A stretch of 51,668 nt of DNA, from assembly GCA_046727175.1 (NCBI GenBank), contig JBKPCD010000001.1:1-51668 (forward strand), given 5' to 3'. Positions 41,208 through 49,840 of the stretch are shown piece by piece. The position numbers were made by a program, and so were the translations under genes. Position 1 is the stretch's first letter, and every line of letters begins with the position of its first letter. The notes under the pieces were generated by a model. That model was not told the DNA's origin. It searched no databases and saw only the letters and a list, made by a program, of their open reading frames with translations. This DNA comes from JBKPCD01 sp046727175. GTDB lineage: Bacteria > Acidobacteriota > Vicinamibacteria > Vicinamibacterales > 2-12-FULL-66-21.

Positions 41208-42539
41208 TCACATGTGCACGATGCCGAGCGGTGGGGTGGTCTTCCACTTTCCTCGCGTGAAATCGGGGAACGGAACACACTCGGCGCGGTGCTCGACCGA
41301 GCGAACGCTCAAGGGAATGACGGCGCTGAGCGCGGCGGCGTCGTACACGTCCATGTCGGTCGGCAGGCCTTCGCGCAGGCATTTGATGAGGCGATAGTCT
41401 TCGATGTAATCCATCCCACCGTGACCGGCGCCCTGCGCCGCCTGGGACATCTCTTTCCACAGCGGGTGCTCGAACTCCGCCAGCAGCTCCGAGGCCGGCT
41501 GCCACTGATCCTCTTTGCCGCGCCCCTCGATGTACACGCGATCCGGATACCCTTGAAAGAGACCCTTCGTGCCCTGAACGAGATGGATGCGGCTGTAGGG
41601 ACGCGGCAGATTGGTGCAGTGCTGCACGACGATCGTCCGGCCGTTCGTCGTCTTGAGGAGGCTGATGTTCACGTCACCGAGGACGTACTGCTCCTTCCGT
41701 TTGGGTGAATCTGCCGGAAGGTGCGCGGCGGCCCATTCCTGGAGGCCGCGCGACGGTCCGCTCATCGAGACGAGATGATCGAACCGGTCACCACGGTTGA
41801 TGTCGAGGCAGTTTGCGACGGGTCCGAGGCCATGGGTCGGGTAGAGATTGCCGTTCAGCTTCATCGCCCAGGCGCGGCGCCACAGCCCCTCACCCTGGTC
41901 GGCGAACTTGATCGCCCGGAGATCGTGCAGATAGCCGCCTTCGGCGTGCAGCAGCTCGCCGAAGAGACCCTGACGAACGATGTTGAAGACCATCATCTCC
42001 ATGCGGTCGTAGTTGCAGTTCTCCATCATCACGCAATGCTTGCGGAACTTCTCGGCGGCGTCGACGATCGCCCAGCCGTCCTCGAGCGTCATTGCCGCGG
42101 GCACCTCGGTCGCCGTGTGCTTTCCGCTCTTCATCGCGGCCAGCATGATCGGGACGTGCCATTCCCATGGCGTGGCGTTGTAGACGAGATCGAGATCCTC
42201 GGTCTCGCACAGCCGCTCGAAGTCGCGCGGCCCGCGTGTGTAGACCGCCGGAGCCGGATGACCCGCTTCGGTAATCACCTTCGTGGCCCAGTCGGTGCGC
42301 TCGGGTCTGATGTCGCAAACCGCGGTGATGCGGCATCCCGGAACCTTGAGGAGATTCCGCACGTGACCGGACCCCTGCCCGCCGATGCCGACGTAGGCAA
42401 TCCGCACCGTTTCGATCCGCGGCGCAGCGAACGGCGTCGTCGCGGGTTGTGAGCCCGCCGTCTGGTCAGGACGGATCGCCCCAGCCGCTACCAGTCCACC
42501 GCTCAGCTCCAGAAAGCTTCGGCGTGTCAAGTCGTTCAT
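41208..42539 (-). CDS. Gfo/Idh/MocA oxidoreductase, GH109-like, Tat-exported
   Basis: A 443-residue NAD(P)-binding protein with a twin-arginine signal (LTRRSFLELSGG). The Rossmann motif is VRIAYVGIGGQGSGHV. HTATEVPAAMT occupies the place of the usual EKP motif. GGYLHDLR, NLYPTHGLGPVANCLDINRGDRF and GGMDYIEDYRLIKCLREGLP are typical of the GH109 subgroup, in which NAD-dependent enzymes cleave alpha-N-acetylgalactosaminides. Function as a sugar dehydrogenase is the alternative. It is divergent from GH31 and lies upstream of the NDP-sugar gene pair, which would suit salvage of a released amino sugar. Confidence 0.83.
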   Translation of the reverse strand: MNDLTRRSFLELSGGLVAAGAIRPDQTAGSQPATTPFAAPRIETVRIAYVGIGGQGSGHVRNLLKVPGCRITAVCDIRPERTDWATKVITEAGHPAPAVYTRGPRDFERLCETEDLDLVYNATPWEWHVPIMLAAMKSGKHTATEVPAAMTLEDGWAIVDAAEKFRKHCVMMENCNYDRMEMMVFNIVRQGLFGELLHAEGGYLHDLRAIKFADQGEGLWRRAWAMKLNGNLYPTHGLGPVANCLDINRGDRFDHLVSMSGPSRGLQEWAAAHLPADSPKRKEQYVLGDVNISLLKTTNGRTIVVQHCTNLPRPYSRIHLVQGTKGLFQGYPDRVYIEGRGKEDQWQPASELLAEFEHPLWKEMSQAAQGAGHGGMDYIEDYRLIKCLREGLPTDMDVYDAAALSAVIPLSVRSVEHRAECVPFPDFTRGKWKTTPPLGIVHM

Positions 42540-42601
42540 AGGAATTCCCTTCCTTGTCGAACGCAGCTATGTTACGACACGAACACAACCAGTACGATCA
42601 C

Positions 42602-45097
42602 ATGCCAAAAACGCTCAACCGCGGGTGGGTGGCGTGGGTCTTTCTGCTGCTGTTCCCTGTCTCGTCGCCGGCGCAGTGGACGGCGGTCGACACGCTCCCA
42701 CGTCCCGAACGGACCCCAACGGGACTCATTTACCGCGGCGGGACCGTCGCGCTCGCCGTCACGAGCGTGACGCCCGAGATTGTTCGGGTCCGTCTCGTTC
42801 CCGGGCGCGACTTCGGTCGGGATCACTCGTACGCTGTCCTGAACCAACAGGGTCCTCCGCCGCGCGTCGCGATTCGGACCGGATCGGGCGAGTCGGTCAT
42901 CGACACGGAAAAGCTGCGCATTGTCGTCAAGCAGAAGCCGTTCGGTCTCGAGATTCTCGACCGTCACGGGATCTCGCTCGTGGCGGATGATCCAACATAC
43001 GGCACGGCGTACGCCGGGCCCACGATCCGAACGTGGAAGCGACTTCGAGACGACGAGTTCGTGTACGGCTTTGGAGAAAAGAACGGACGACTGAACAAAC
43101 GTGGCAGGAAGCTCGGTGGCTACTCGTACGTCATGTGGAACAGCGACACGTACGCGTACGACGGGTCCACCGATCCAATTTACGCGTCCGTTCCGTTCTT
43201 CATGGTCCTGCGCAACGGACACGCGCACGGCATCCTGCTCGACAACACATTTCGCTCGAGCTTCGACATCGGTCACACATCTGCGGGAGTGCTGTCGTTT
43301 GGCGTCGATGGCGGCGAGTTGAACTACTACGTCATCGACGGCCCGACTCCGAAGGAGGTCCTTCGGCGTTACGCGGATCTGACCGGACACATGCCGCTGC
43401 CTCCGTTGTGGGCGCTCGGGTATCATCAGTGCCGCTACAGCTACTTTCCCGATAGTCAGGTTCGCTTCATAGCCGACAATTTCCGCGAGCGACGGATCCC
43501 GGCGGACACGATCTGGCTCGACATCCATTACCAGGATGGCTACAAGCCGTTCACCTGGGACCGCGAGCGCTTTCCCGATCCCGCTCAACTGATTCGCGAT
43601 CTCCGCGCCCGGGGTTTTCGGATCGTTACGATCGTCGATCCGCATCCGAAGAAGGAGCGTGGATACGCGCCGTACGACAGCGGCCTTGCGGGAGACCATT
43701 TCGTCACGAACGCCGACGGCACCGTGTACGAAGCGCCAGTCTGGCCATCACAGGCGGACCGTGCGCCAGGCCCCAGCGTGTTTCCGGATTTCAGCCGTTC
43801 TGCGACACGTGAGTGGTGGGGCAACCTGTACAAGGCCCTGGTCGATATCGGCGTGGCCGGGATCTGGAATGACATGAACGAGCCGGCTGTCTTCGTCGAT
43901 CCGGCGGGCACCTTTCCGCTGACAGTGCGTCACGACAACGAAGGTCGTCCGACGGATCATCGGGAGATTCACAACGTGTACGGACAGTTGATGAGTCGTG
44001 CGACCTATGAAGGACTGCGTCGGCTGCGGCCGAGCGAACGCGCATTCGTGCTCACGCGCGCCACGTTTGCAGGGGGCCAACGCTATGCTGCCGTCTGGCC
44101 GGGCGACAACGTCAGCACGTGGTCCGCTCTCGCCGACAGCCTCGCCACGCTCGAGGGCCTCGGCGTTTCCGGATTCCCGTTCGTGGGCGCCGACATCGGA
44201 GGGTTTGCGGGCGCCGCGTCGGCCGACCTCTACACGCGTTGGTTGCAGGCGGCGGTCTTCTCGCCCTTCATGCGCAGCCATACGGCGTTCGGCACGCCGC
44301 CCCAGGATCCGTGGTCCTATGGGGTCGAGCACGAAGCGATCAACCGGCGATCGATCGAGTTGCGATACGAGCTGCTGCCGCACATCTACACCGTGATGCG
44401 CGAGGCGTCGGTGACCGGCATTCCCGCTTTGCGTCCCATGTTCCTCGAGTTCCCTGACGATCCGCGGACGTACGACCTCGAAACCCAGTTCATGTTTGGC
44501 GGCGACCTGCTCGTCGCACCCGTAGTCGAAGAAACCGCGCGGGAGCGATCGCTGTATCTGCCGAAAGGCGTGTGGTTCGATTACTGGACCGGACGGCGGT
44601 ACGAAGGTGGCCGCGATGTGCCTCTCGACGTCACGCTCTCGTCCCTTCCAATCTTCGTCCGGGCCGGCGGTGCGGTCTATCACCAGCCGGTTGTGCACCA
44701 CGACGGCGAGATCGACGAGAACACCGAGCTTCGGATGACGCTCTACCCGGCAGATGGCGCGCGCGCCGAGCTTTATGAAGACGACGGCCTGTCGATGGCC
44801 TATCAGGAAGGCGATTATTCGGTTCGTCGGATTGAGTGGTCGGACAGTCCAACCGGAGCGCGCATCGTCATTGACGTACCGCACGAAGGCCGCGGGCCGC
44901 TGCGCCGTGCCCGCACCATGATCGCCCTTCGCACGGACCGCACGCCGACGGCCGTCAGCCTCGCAACAGGTTCTGTGAACCAGCTCGATGATCGACGGTG
45001 GAGCGCGGGGGAATCGGGCTGGCGCTCTCGCGCGAGTTTCGTCGAGATTCGTTTACCGCCGAACACATCGTCTGCGGAGATCACGATCAAATGGTGA
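42602..45097 (+). CDS. GH31 alpha-glucosidase-type hydrolase, exported
   Basis: An 831-residue glycoside hydrolase. The signal peptide is residues 1-25 (GWVAWVFLLLFPVSSPAQ). An N-terminal beta-sandwich is followed by the (beta/alpha)8 barrel starting near DTIWLDIHYQDGYKPFTWD. The nucleophile is Asp424 in GIWNDMNEPAVF and the acid/base is Asp502 in WPGDNVSTWSAL; GADIGGF and FMRSHTAFGTPPQDPW complete the active site. C-terminal beta domains include YLPKGVWFDYWTGRRYEGG and LYEDDGLSMAYQEGDY. Starch- or alpha-glucan-derived oligosaccharides are the usual substrates; alpha-xylosides are possible. The ATG at 42554 would put extra residues before the signal, so 42602 is preferred. It is 8 nt before the CRTAC1 gene and may be cotranscribed. 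Confidence 0.92.
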   Translation: MPKTLNRGWVAWVFLLLFPVSSPAQWTAVDTLPRPERTPTGLIYRGGTVALAVTSVTPEIVRVRLVPGRDFGRDHSYAVLNQQGPPPRVAIRTGSGESVIDTEKLRIVVKQKPFGLEILDRHGISLVADDPTYGTAYAGPTIRTWKRLRDDEFVYGFGEKNGRLNKRGRKLGGYSYVMWNSDTYAYDGSTDPIYASVPFFMVLRNGHAHGILLDNTFRSSFDIGHTSAGVLSFGVDGGELNYYVIDGPTPKEVLRRYADLTGHMPLPPLWALGYHQCRYSYFPDSQVRFIADNFRERRIPADTIWLDIHYQDGYKPFTWDRERFPDPAQLIRDLRARGFRIVTIVDPHPKKERGYAPYDSGLAGDHFVTNADGTVYEAPVWPSQADRAPGPSVFPDFSRSATREWWGNLYKALVDIGVAGIWNDMNEPAVFVDPAGTFPLTVRHDNEGRPTDHREIHNVYGQLMSRATYEGLRRLRPSERAFVLTRATFAGGQRYAAVWPGDNVSTWSALADSLATLEGLGVSGFPFVGADIGGFAGAASADLYTRWLQAAVFSPFMRSHTAFGTPPQDPWSYGVEHEAINRRSIELRYELLPHIYTVMREASVTGIPALRPMFLEFPDDPRTYDLETQFMFGGDLLVAPVVEETARERSLYLPKGVWFDYWTGRRYEGGRDVPLDVTLSSLPIFVRAGGAVYHQPVVHHDGEIDENTELRMTLYPADGARAELYEDDGLSMAYQEGDYSVRRIEWSDSPTGARIVIDVPHEGRGPLRRARTMIALRTDRTPTAVSLATGSVNQLDDRRWSAGESGWRSRASFVEIRLPPNTSSAEITIKW

Positions 45098-45104
45098 TCA
45101 TTGG

Positions 45105-46880
45105 ATGCAGACTCGCCTCATGAATTCCCTCCCAAGGACGCGACGACTCGCGATCGCTTTGAACGCTCCGCCACGGTTCGTGCTCGCTCCAACGCTCGTG
45201 CTCGCCAGTGTCCTTGCGACGGAGATTCTGGCGGATGCGACCGCGAGGGAACTGGGGTTCTCGTTCACCAACATCGCCGCGCAGTCGGGCTTGATCGCGA
45301 AGACCATCTACGGTGGTCAGACGACGAACAAGTATCTGCTCGAGACGACCGGATGTGGCGCTGCTGCGCTCGACTACGACGGCGACGGCTGGATGGACAT
45401 CTTTCTGGTCAACGGCACGACGCTCGAAGGATTTCCGAAGGGGCAGGAACCGACGAACCATTTGTACAGGAACAAGCGTGATGGCACCTTCGAGGACGTG
45501 ACGTCGCGCGCCGGTCTCGCGCAGAGCGGGTGGGGGCAGGCGGCGTGCGCAGGTGATTACGACAACGATGGCCACGACGATCTCTTCGTCACGTATTGGG
45601 GCCAGAATCGGCTGTATCGGAACAAAGGTGACGGCACGTTCGAGGACGTCACCAGCACCGCCGGGCTTGCGCAGAGCCGCAGCCGGTGGGGAGCCGGTTG
45701 CGCGTTTCTCGACTACGACCGCGACGGACGGCTCGATCTGTTCGCGGCGAATTACATCGATCTGGATCTCGAGTCGACGCCGGTGCCGTCATCTGGGTTG
45801 TGCCGGTACAAAGGATTGCCCGTCGCGTGCGGTCCGCCCGGACTTCCCGGCGGCAAGAACGCGCTCTATCACAACACCGGACGCGGCACGTTCGAGGACG
45901 TGTCGGAGAAATCCGGCATCCTTCGGGCGCAAGGGACCTACGGCCTCGGCGTGTCGACACTCGACTTCGACAACGACGGATGGGTCGACCTGTACGTAGC
46001 GAACGACTCCAATCCCAGCGCGTTGTATCGCAACAACCGCGACGGGACGTTCAGCGACATCGCGATTGGCGCCGGATGCGCGTACAGCCAGGACGGCAAG
46101 CCGCAGGCCGGGATGGGTGTGGCGGTCGGCGACTACGATCGCAACGGCACGATGGACATCTTCAAGACGAACTTCGCTGGCGACACGTCGACGCTCTACG
46201 CGAACGTGGGCAACGGCACCTGCGAAGATCGAACGTTCGCCGCAGGCATCGGCCTCAACACGCGCTGGCTTGGCTGGGGTGTGGCGTTCGTCGATCTCGA
46301 CGGCGACGGCTGGCTCGATCTGTTTCTCGTCAACGGACACGTCTACCCCGAAGTCGAGCAGCTCAAGACGGAAGCCGGGTACACGCAGCGGAAGGTCGTC
46401 TACCAGAACCTGCGGAACGGGCGTTTTGCGGACGTCTCCCAGCAGCTTGGGCCGCCGGTGACGATTCCGAAGGCGGGACGAGGGGCAGCCTTTGCCGACT
46501 TCGACAACGATGGCGACGTGGACGTCGTCATCAACAACATCCACGACACGCCCGATCTGTTCCGGCTCGATCGCAGCGGCGACCACCATTGGATTGGCGC
46601 GGCGCTCGTCGGAAGTGCGTCGAATCGCAATGCGATCGGCGCGCAGGTTCGGCTCGTCGCGCCGGATGGCGTGCAGCGAACCGAGGTCCGCGGTGGCGGC
46701 AGCTACTATTCGCAGAACGACTTCAGGGCGCTGTTCGGCCTCGGTGCCGCTCGGGCGTTCGACCGTCTCGAAGTTCGGTGGCCGGACGGCCGTGAGGAAG
46801 CGTGGACGGGGCTCGCGATCGATCGCTATCACACGCTGAAGGAAGGAACGGGGCAGCCCCTCGACGTCAACAAGAGGTGA
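45105..46880 (+). CDS. CRTAC1-type FG-GAP/ASPIC-UnbV protein (first copy)
   Basis: An exported protein of about 591 residues. After a hydrophobic signal (VLAPTLVLASVLATEILA) come repeated calcium-loop FG-GAP/VCBS blades: DYDGDGWMDIFLVNG, DYDNDGHDDLFVTYWG, DYDRDGRLDLFAANY, DFDNDGWVDLYVAND, DLDGDGWLDLFLVNG and DFDNDGDVDVVINN. The last ~70 residues are an ASPIC/UnbV domain (NRNAIGAQVRLVAPDG ... FGLGAARAFDRLEVRWPDG). Such proteins are extracellular or periplasmic binding propellers; no catalytic role is established. A second ATG at 45120 is possible. It is followed 6 nt later by a TPR protein and then by a paralogue. Confidence 0.9.
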   Translation: MQTRLMNSLPRTRRLAIALNAPPRFVLAPTLVLASVLATEILADATARELGFSFTNIAAQSGLIAKTIYGGQTTNKYLLETTGCGAAALDYDGDGWMDIFLVNGTTLEGFPKGQEPTNHLYRNKRDGTFEDVTSRAGLAQSGWGQAACAGDYDNDGHDDLFVTYWGQNRLYRNKGDGTFEDVTSTAGLAQSRSRWGAGCAFLDYDRDGRLDLFAANYIDLDLESTPVPSSGLCRYKGLPVACGPPGLPGGKNALYHNTGRGTFEDVSEKSGILRAQGTYGLGVSTLDFDNDGWVDLYVANDSNPSALYRNNRDGTFSDIAIGAGCAYSQDGKPQAGMGVAVGDYDRNGTMDIFKTNFAGDTSTLYANVGNGTCEDRTFAAGIGLNTRWLGWGVAFVDLDGDGWLDLFLVNGHVYPEVEQLKTEAGYTQRKVVYQNLRNGRFADVSQQLGPPVTIPKAGRGAAFADFDNDGDVDVVINNIHDTPDLFRLDRSGDHHWIGAALVGSASNRNAIGAQVRLVAPDGVQRTEVRGGGSYYSQNDFRALFGLGAARAFDRLEVRWPDGREEAWTGLAIDRYHTLKEGTGQPLDVNKR

Positions 46881-46886
46881 AGCGGC

Positions 46887-47903
46887 ATGATCCGCCACGC
46901 GCTCCTTCTTTGTGCTGCCCTGTGCGTCTCGTTCGACATTCGCGTCAAGGGAGTCCAGGCAACTCCCGGCGCCGCGCCAGCGACCGATCTGAAGGCGACG
47001 CTCGTTGCGGTTCGCGCGCTCATCGACGGAGGGAAACCGGGCGAGGCGATTGCGAGGCTTCAGTCCCTCGATGCCAGCCTTCCCGAAGTTCGTTACCTCC
47101 TCGGTATCGCGTACTACCATGCCGACGATCATCAACACGCCATCGAGCAGCTCGCGACCGTCCGCGACAAGCTGCCTGCCGATTCGATGGAGCGACGCGA
47201 GGCCGTGCAGGTGCTGGGCCTCTCGTACTATGCGACGGACCGATTCCTGGAGGCGATTCCACTGCTCGAAGAAACCGCGACCTGGGCGGCCGGCAATCAG
47301 GAGCTGGGCTACATCCTCGGGCAGGCGTACATCCAGACACGCCGGCCGGATGCCGCGCGCGGGGCGCTGGCGCGGACGTTCGGCGTACCGCCCGATTCAG
47401 CCGGCGCTCACGTGATCGCGGCGCAGCTGATGCTCCGTCTCGAAATGGAACCGCTCGCCGAGGCCGAGTTGAAACGTGCGCTCGAAAAGGATCCGCGCAC
47501 GCCTCATGCGAATTACCTGCTCGGTCAAATCGCACTCTTCAGGGGCAGGCTCGATGAAGCCGTTACGCTGTGCGAGCGTGAGCTCGCGATCAATCCGGGC
47601 GATGCGATGACGTTGTTCCAGCTCGGTGATGCCCACCTGCGGGCCTCGCGCGTGGACGAAGCCATCGCGTCTCTTCAGAAGTCGCTGTGGCTGAATCCGT
47701 ACTACAGCGGACCGTACCTGCTCCTCGGCCGTGCCTACATGAAGAAGGGACAGTCGTCCACGGCCGAAGGCATGTTGCGCCGGGCGATTCAGTACGATCC
47801 CAATAATCGATCCGCGCACTACACGCTCGGGCAGTTGCTGCAGCAGATGGGGCGGGCGGAGGAGGCGAAACGGGAGTTCGAGATCGCGGAACGGCTGAAG
47901 TGA
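46887..47903 (+). CDS. exported TPR protein
   Basis: A 338-residue protein with an N-terminal signal (HALLLCAALCVSF) and tandem tetratricopeptide repeats from about residue 35 to the end: PEVRYLLGIAYYHADDHQHAIEQL, HANYLLGQIALFRGRLDEAVTLCERELAINPGDAMTLFQLGDAHL and SAHYTLGQLLQQMGRAEEAKREFEIAE are clear units. A scaffold role in the periplasm is likely. It sits between two CRTAC1 paralogues and upstream of a cytochrome with its own TPR domain. Directly after its stop codon the family C repeat begins. Confidence 0.88.
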   Translation: MIRHALLLCAALCVSFDIRVKGVQATPGAAPATDLKATLVAVRALIDGGKPGEAIARLQSLDASLPEVRYLLGIAYYHADDHQHAIEQLATVRDKLPADSMERREAVQVLGLSYYATDRFLEAIPLLEETATWAAGNQELGYILGQAYIQTRRPDAARGALARTFGVPPDSAGAHVIAAQLMLRLEMEPLAEAELKRALEKDPRTPHANYLLGQIALFRGRLDEAVTLCERELAINPGDAMTLFQLGDAHLRASRVDEAIASLQKSLWLNPYYSGPYLLLGRAYMKKGQSSTAEGMLRRAIQYDPNNRSAHYTLGQLLQQMGRAEEAKREFEIAERLK

Positions 47904-47913
47904 GGAGAGCAGC

Positions 47914-48179
47914 GCCGTGCCTCGTGCCTTGTGCCTGGCGCCTCGTACCGTGCTTCGTGCCTCGTGCGTCGTACTGGTGCTTCGTTGCCGGGTGCCTCGT
48001 GCGGCAGCCATGATAATTCGCGATGAGTAGCCGCACCGTTGTTGCACTCGGGGCACTGATGGTCGCCGTCTGCCAGGGGCCTTGGGCCACCGAGCACGTC
48101 GTGCTCCGGGCACGAGAGGCACAAGGCACGAGGCACGAAGCACGCGGACGAGGCACCCGGCACGAGGCACGAGGCACGG
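47914..48179. repeat. family C word-repeat hairpin (GTGCCTC/GAGGCAC) spanning a start codon
   Basis: The left arm (47914-48002) is made of GTGCCTC/GTGCTTC words and starts 10 nt after the TPR stop codon. The right arm (48094-48179) is made of GAGGCAC words and lies inside the next gene. GTGCCTCGTGCCTTGTGCC (47917-47935) pairs exactly with GGCACAAGGCACGAGGCAC (48118-48136), 19 bp. The ~90-nt loop holds the ribosome-binding region and the ATG (48023) of the second CRTAC1 gene. The repeat units touch each other without spacers, so it is not a CRISPR. Confidence 0.85.
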
Positions 48180-49840
48180 CCTGGCCCGTCACCTTCACCG
48201 ATATCGCAAAACAAGCTGGCCTCACACACGAGACGATCTACGGCGGCCTTGATCGCAAGCGATTCATCATTGAAACGAACGGCGCGGGCGTCGCGCTCGT
48301 CGACGTCGATCGCGACGGATGGCTCGACGCGTTCGTCCTCAGCGGCACCCGGCTCGCTGACGGCGCGAGAGAAGACGCGCAGTTCTCTGCCAAGAACGCC
48401 CCGACCAATCGTCTGTACCGAAACAGGCACGACGGCACGTTCGAGGACGTGACCGATCGCGCAGGCCTGCGCCGCCAGGGGTGGGCGTCGTCGGTCTGCG
48501 TGGGAGACTATGGCAACGACGGATGGCCGGATCTGTTCGTCACGTATTACGGGCAGAACGTGTTGTATCGCAATCGCGGAAATGGCCGATTCGAAGACGT
48601 CACGCGGGCCGCCGGGTTGTCGACTGGCGCCACGCGCTGGGGGACCGGCTGCACGTTCATCGACATCGATCGCGATGGGCTCCTCGATCTCTTCGTCGCC
48701 AATTACCTGCGGTTCGATCTCCGGACAGCACCCGAACCCGGCGAAGGCCCGAACTGCACGTGGAAAGGCGTGCCGGTCAACTGCGGACCGAAGGGGCTTC
48801 CGACCGATACGAACCTCCTGTATCACAACGAGGGCGGCGGACGCTTCCGCGATGTCTCGGATTCGTCGGGTATCGCGCGAGTGACGGGGCGTTATTCCAT
48901 GACCGCCATCGCGGCCGATCTGACCGGTGATGGGTGGCCGGACCTCTACGTCGCATCCGATACGACGGCCGCGATTCTCTATCGCAACAATCGCGACGGC
49001 ACCTTCACCGACGTCGCGATCGAAAGCGGGAGCGCGTATAACGAACTGGGAAACCCGCAGGCAGGCATGGGGATCGCGGTGGGCGATTTCAACGACGATG
49101 GATTGCTCGATCTCGTCAAGACACATTTCGCGGACGATATTCCAGCGTTGTACCGAAACCTCGGCAAGGGGCTCTTCGAAGATGTGGCGACGAGCGCCGG
49201 CCTGAACGTGCAGAACCGGTACGTCGAGTGGGGCGTCGGTCTCACAGACTTCGACAACGATGGCTGGGCGGATCTGTTCTACGTCACGGGCAACGTGTAC
49301 CCGGAAATCGAGCGCTCTCTCGAACAGTACCCGCATCGCGGACCACGCATACTCTTCCGCAACCCCGATGGCGCGCGGTTCGAGGACGTCAGCAACGAGA
49401 GCGGCCCGGGCGTGACGACTCCGCACTCGAGCCGCGGCGCCGCGTTCGGCGATATCGACAACGACGGCGATATCGACATGCTGATCATGAACATGAACGA
49501 ACCGCCTTCGCTCCTGCGCAACGACTACCACGGATCGAACGGCTGGATTGCTGTGCAGCTCGAAGGACGCACGTCGAACCGCCTCGCACTCGGGGCATCC
49601 GTCGTCGTAACCGCCGGCGGGCGACAGCAGGCGCGCGCCGTGTTGAGCCAGTCCAGCTACTACTCGCACGACGATCTGCGCCTTCACTTCGGCCTCGGTT
49701 CGGCCAGGCAGGCGGACGTCATCGAGGTGCGCTGGCCGAGCGGACGCTCTCAGATCCTGAAGGATGTGAAGAGCGGCCAGGTGGTGACGATCCGGGAGGA
49801 CACAGAGCAGCAACGACGTGAGCGAGACGGAGCACGATGA
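48023..49840 (+). CDS. CRTAC1-type FG-GAP/ASPIC-UnbV protein (second copy) with repeat-derived insert
   Basis: A 605-residue paralogue of the protein at 45105: signal peptide (residues 1-20), FG-GAP/VCBS loops (DVDRDGWLDAFVLSG, DYGNDGWPDLFVTYYG, DIDRDGLLDLFVANY, DFNDDGLLDLVKTHF, DIDNDGDIDMLIMN) and a C-terminal ASPIC/UnbV domain (NRLALGASVVVTAGGRQ ... EVRWPSGRSQ). Residues about 24-53 (REAQGTRHEARGRGTRHEARGTA) are not protein-like; they translate the right arm of the family C hairpin, in frame, between the signal peptide and the mature start WPVTFTDIAKQAG. The stop codon overlaps the cytochrome start (ATGA). Confidence 0.88.
   Translation: MSSRTVVALGALMVAVCQGPWATEHVVLRAREAQGTRHEARGRGTRHEARGTAWPVTFTDIAKQAGLTHETIYGGLDRKRFIIETNGAGVALVDVDRDGWLDAFVLSGTRLADGAREDAQFSAKNAPTNRLYRNRHDGTFEDVTDRAGLRRQGWASSVCVGDYGNDGWPDLFVTYYGQNVLYRNRGNGRFEDVTRAAGLSTGATRWGTGCTFIDIDRDGLLDLFVANYLRFDLRTAPEPGEGPNCTWKGVPVNCGPKGLPTDTNLLYHNEGGGRFRDVSDSSGIARVTGRYSMTAIAADLTGDGWPDLYVASDTTAAILYRNNRDGTFTDVAIESGSAYNELGNPQAGMGIAVGDFNDDGLLDLVKTHFADDIPALYRNLGKGLFEDVATSAGLNVQNRYVEWGVGLTDFDNDGWADLFYVTGNVYPEIERSLEQYPHRGPRILFRNPDGARFEDVSNESGPGVTTPHSSRGAAFGDIDNDGDIDMLIMNMNEPPSLLRNDYHGSNGWIAVQLEGRTSNRLALGASVVVTAGGRQQARAVLSQSSYYSHDDLRLHFGLGSARQADVIEVRWPSGRSQILKDVKSGQVVTIREDTEQQRRERDGAR

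Noticed and set aside
47914..48179. Possible CRISPR-like repeat array
   Set aside because: Words abut without spacers, vary in length and sequence, and form complementary arms; no cas gene is present.
47819..49813. 664-codon open frame on the minus strand opposite the second CRTAC1 gene
   Set aside because: Composition of a shadow frame; its protein shows no recognisable fold, whereas the plus strand has regular FG-GAP loops and an ASPIC domain.
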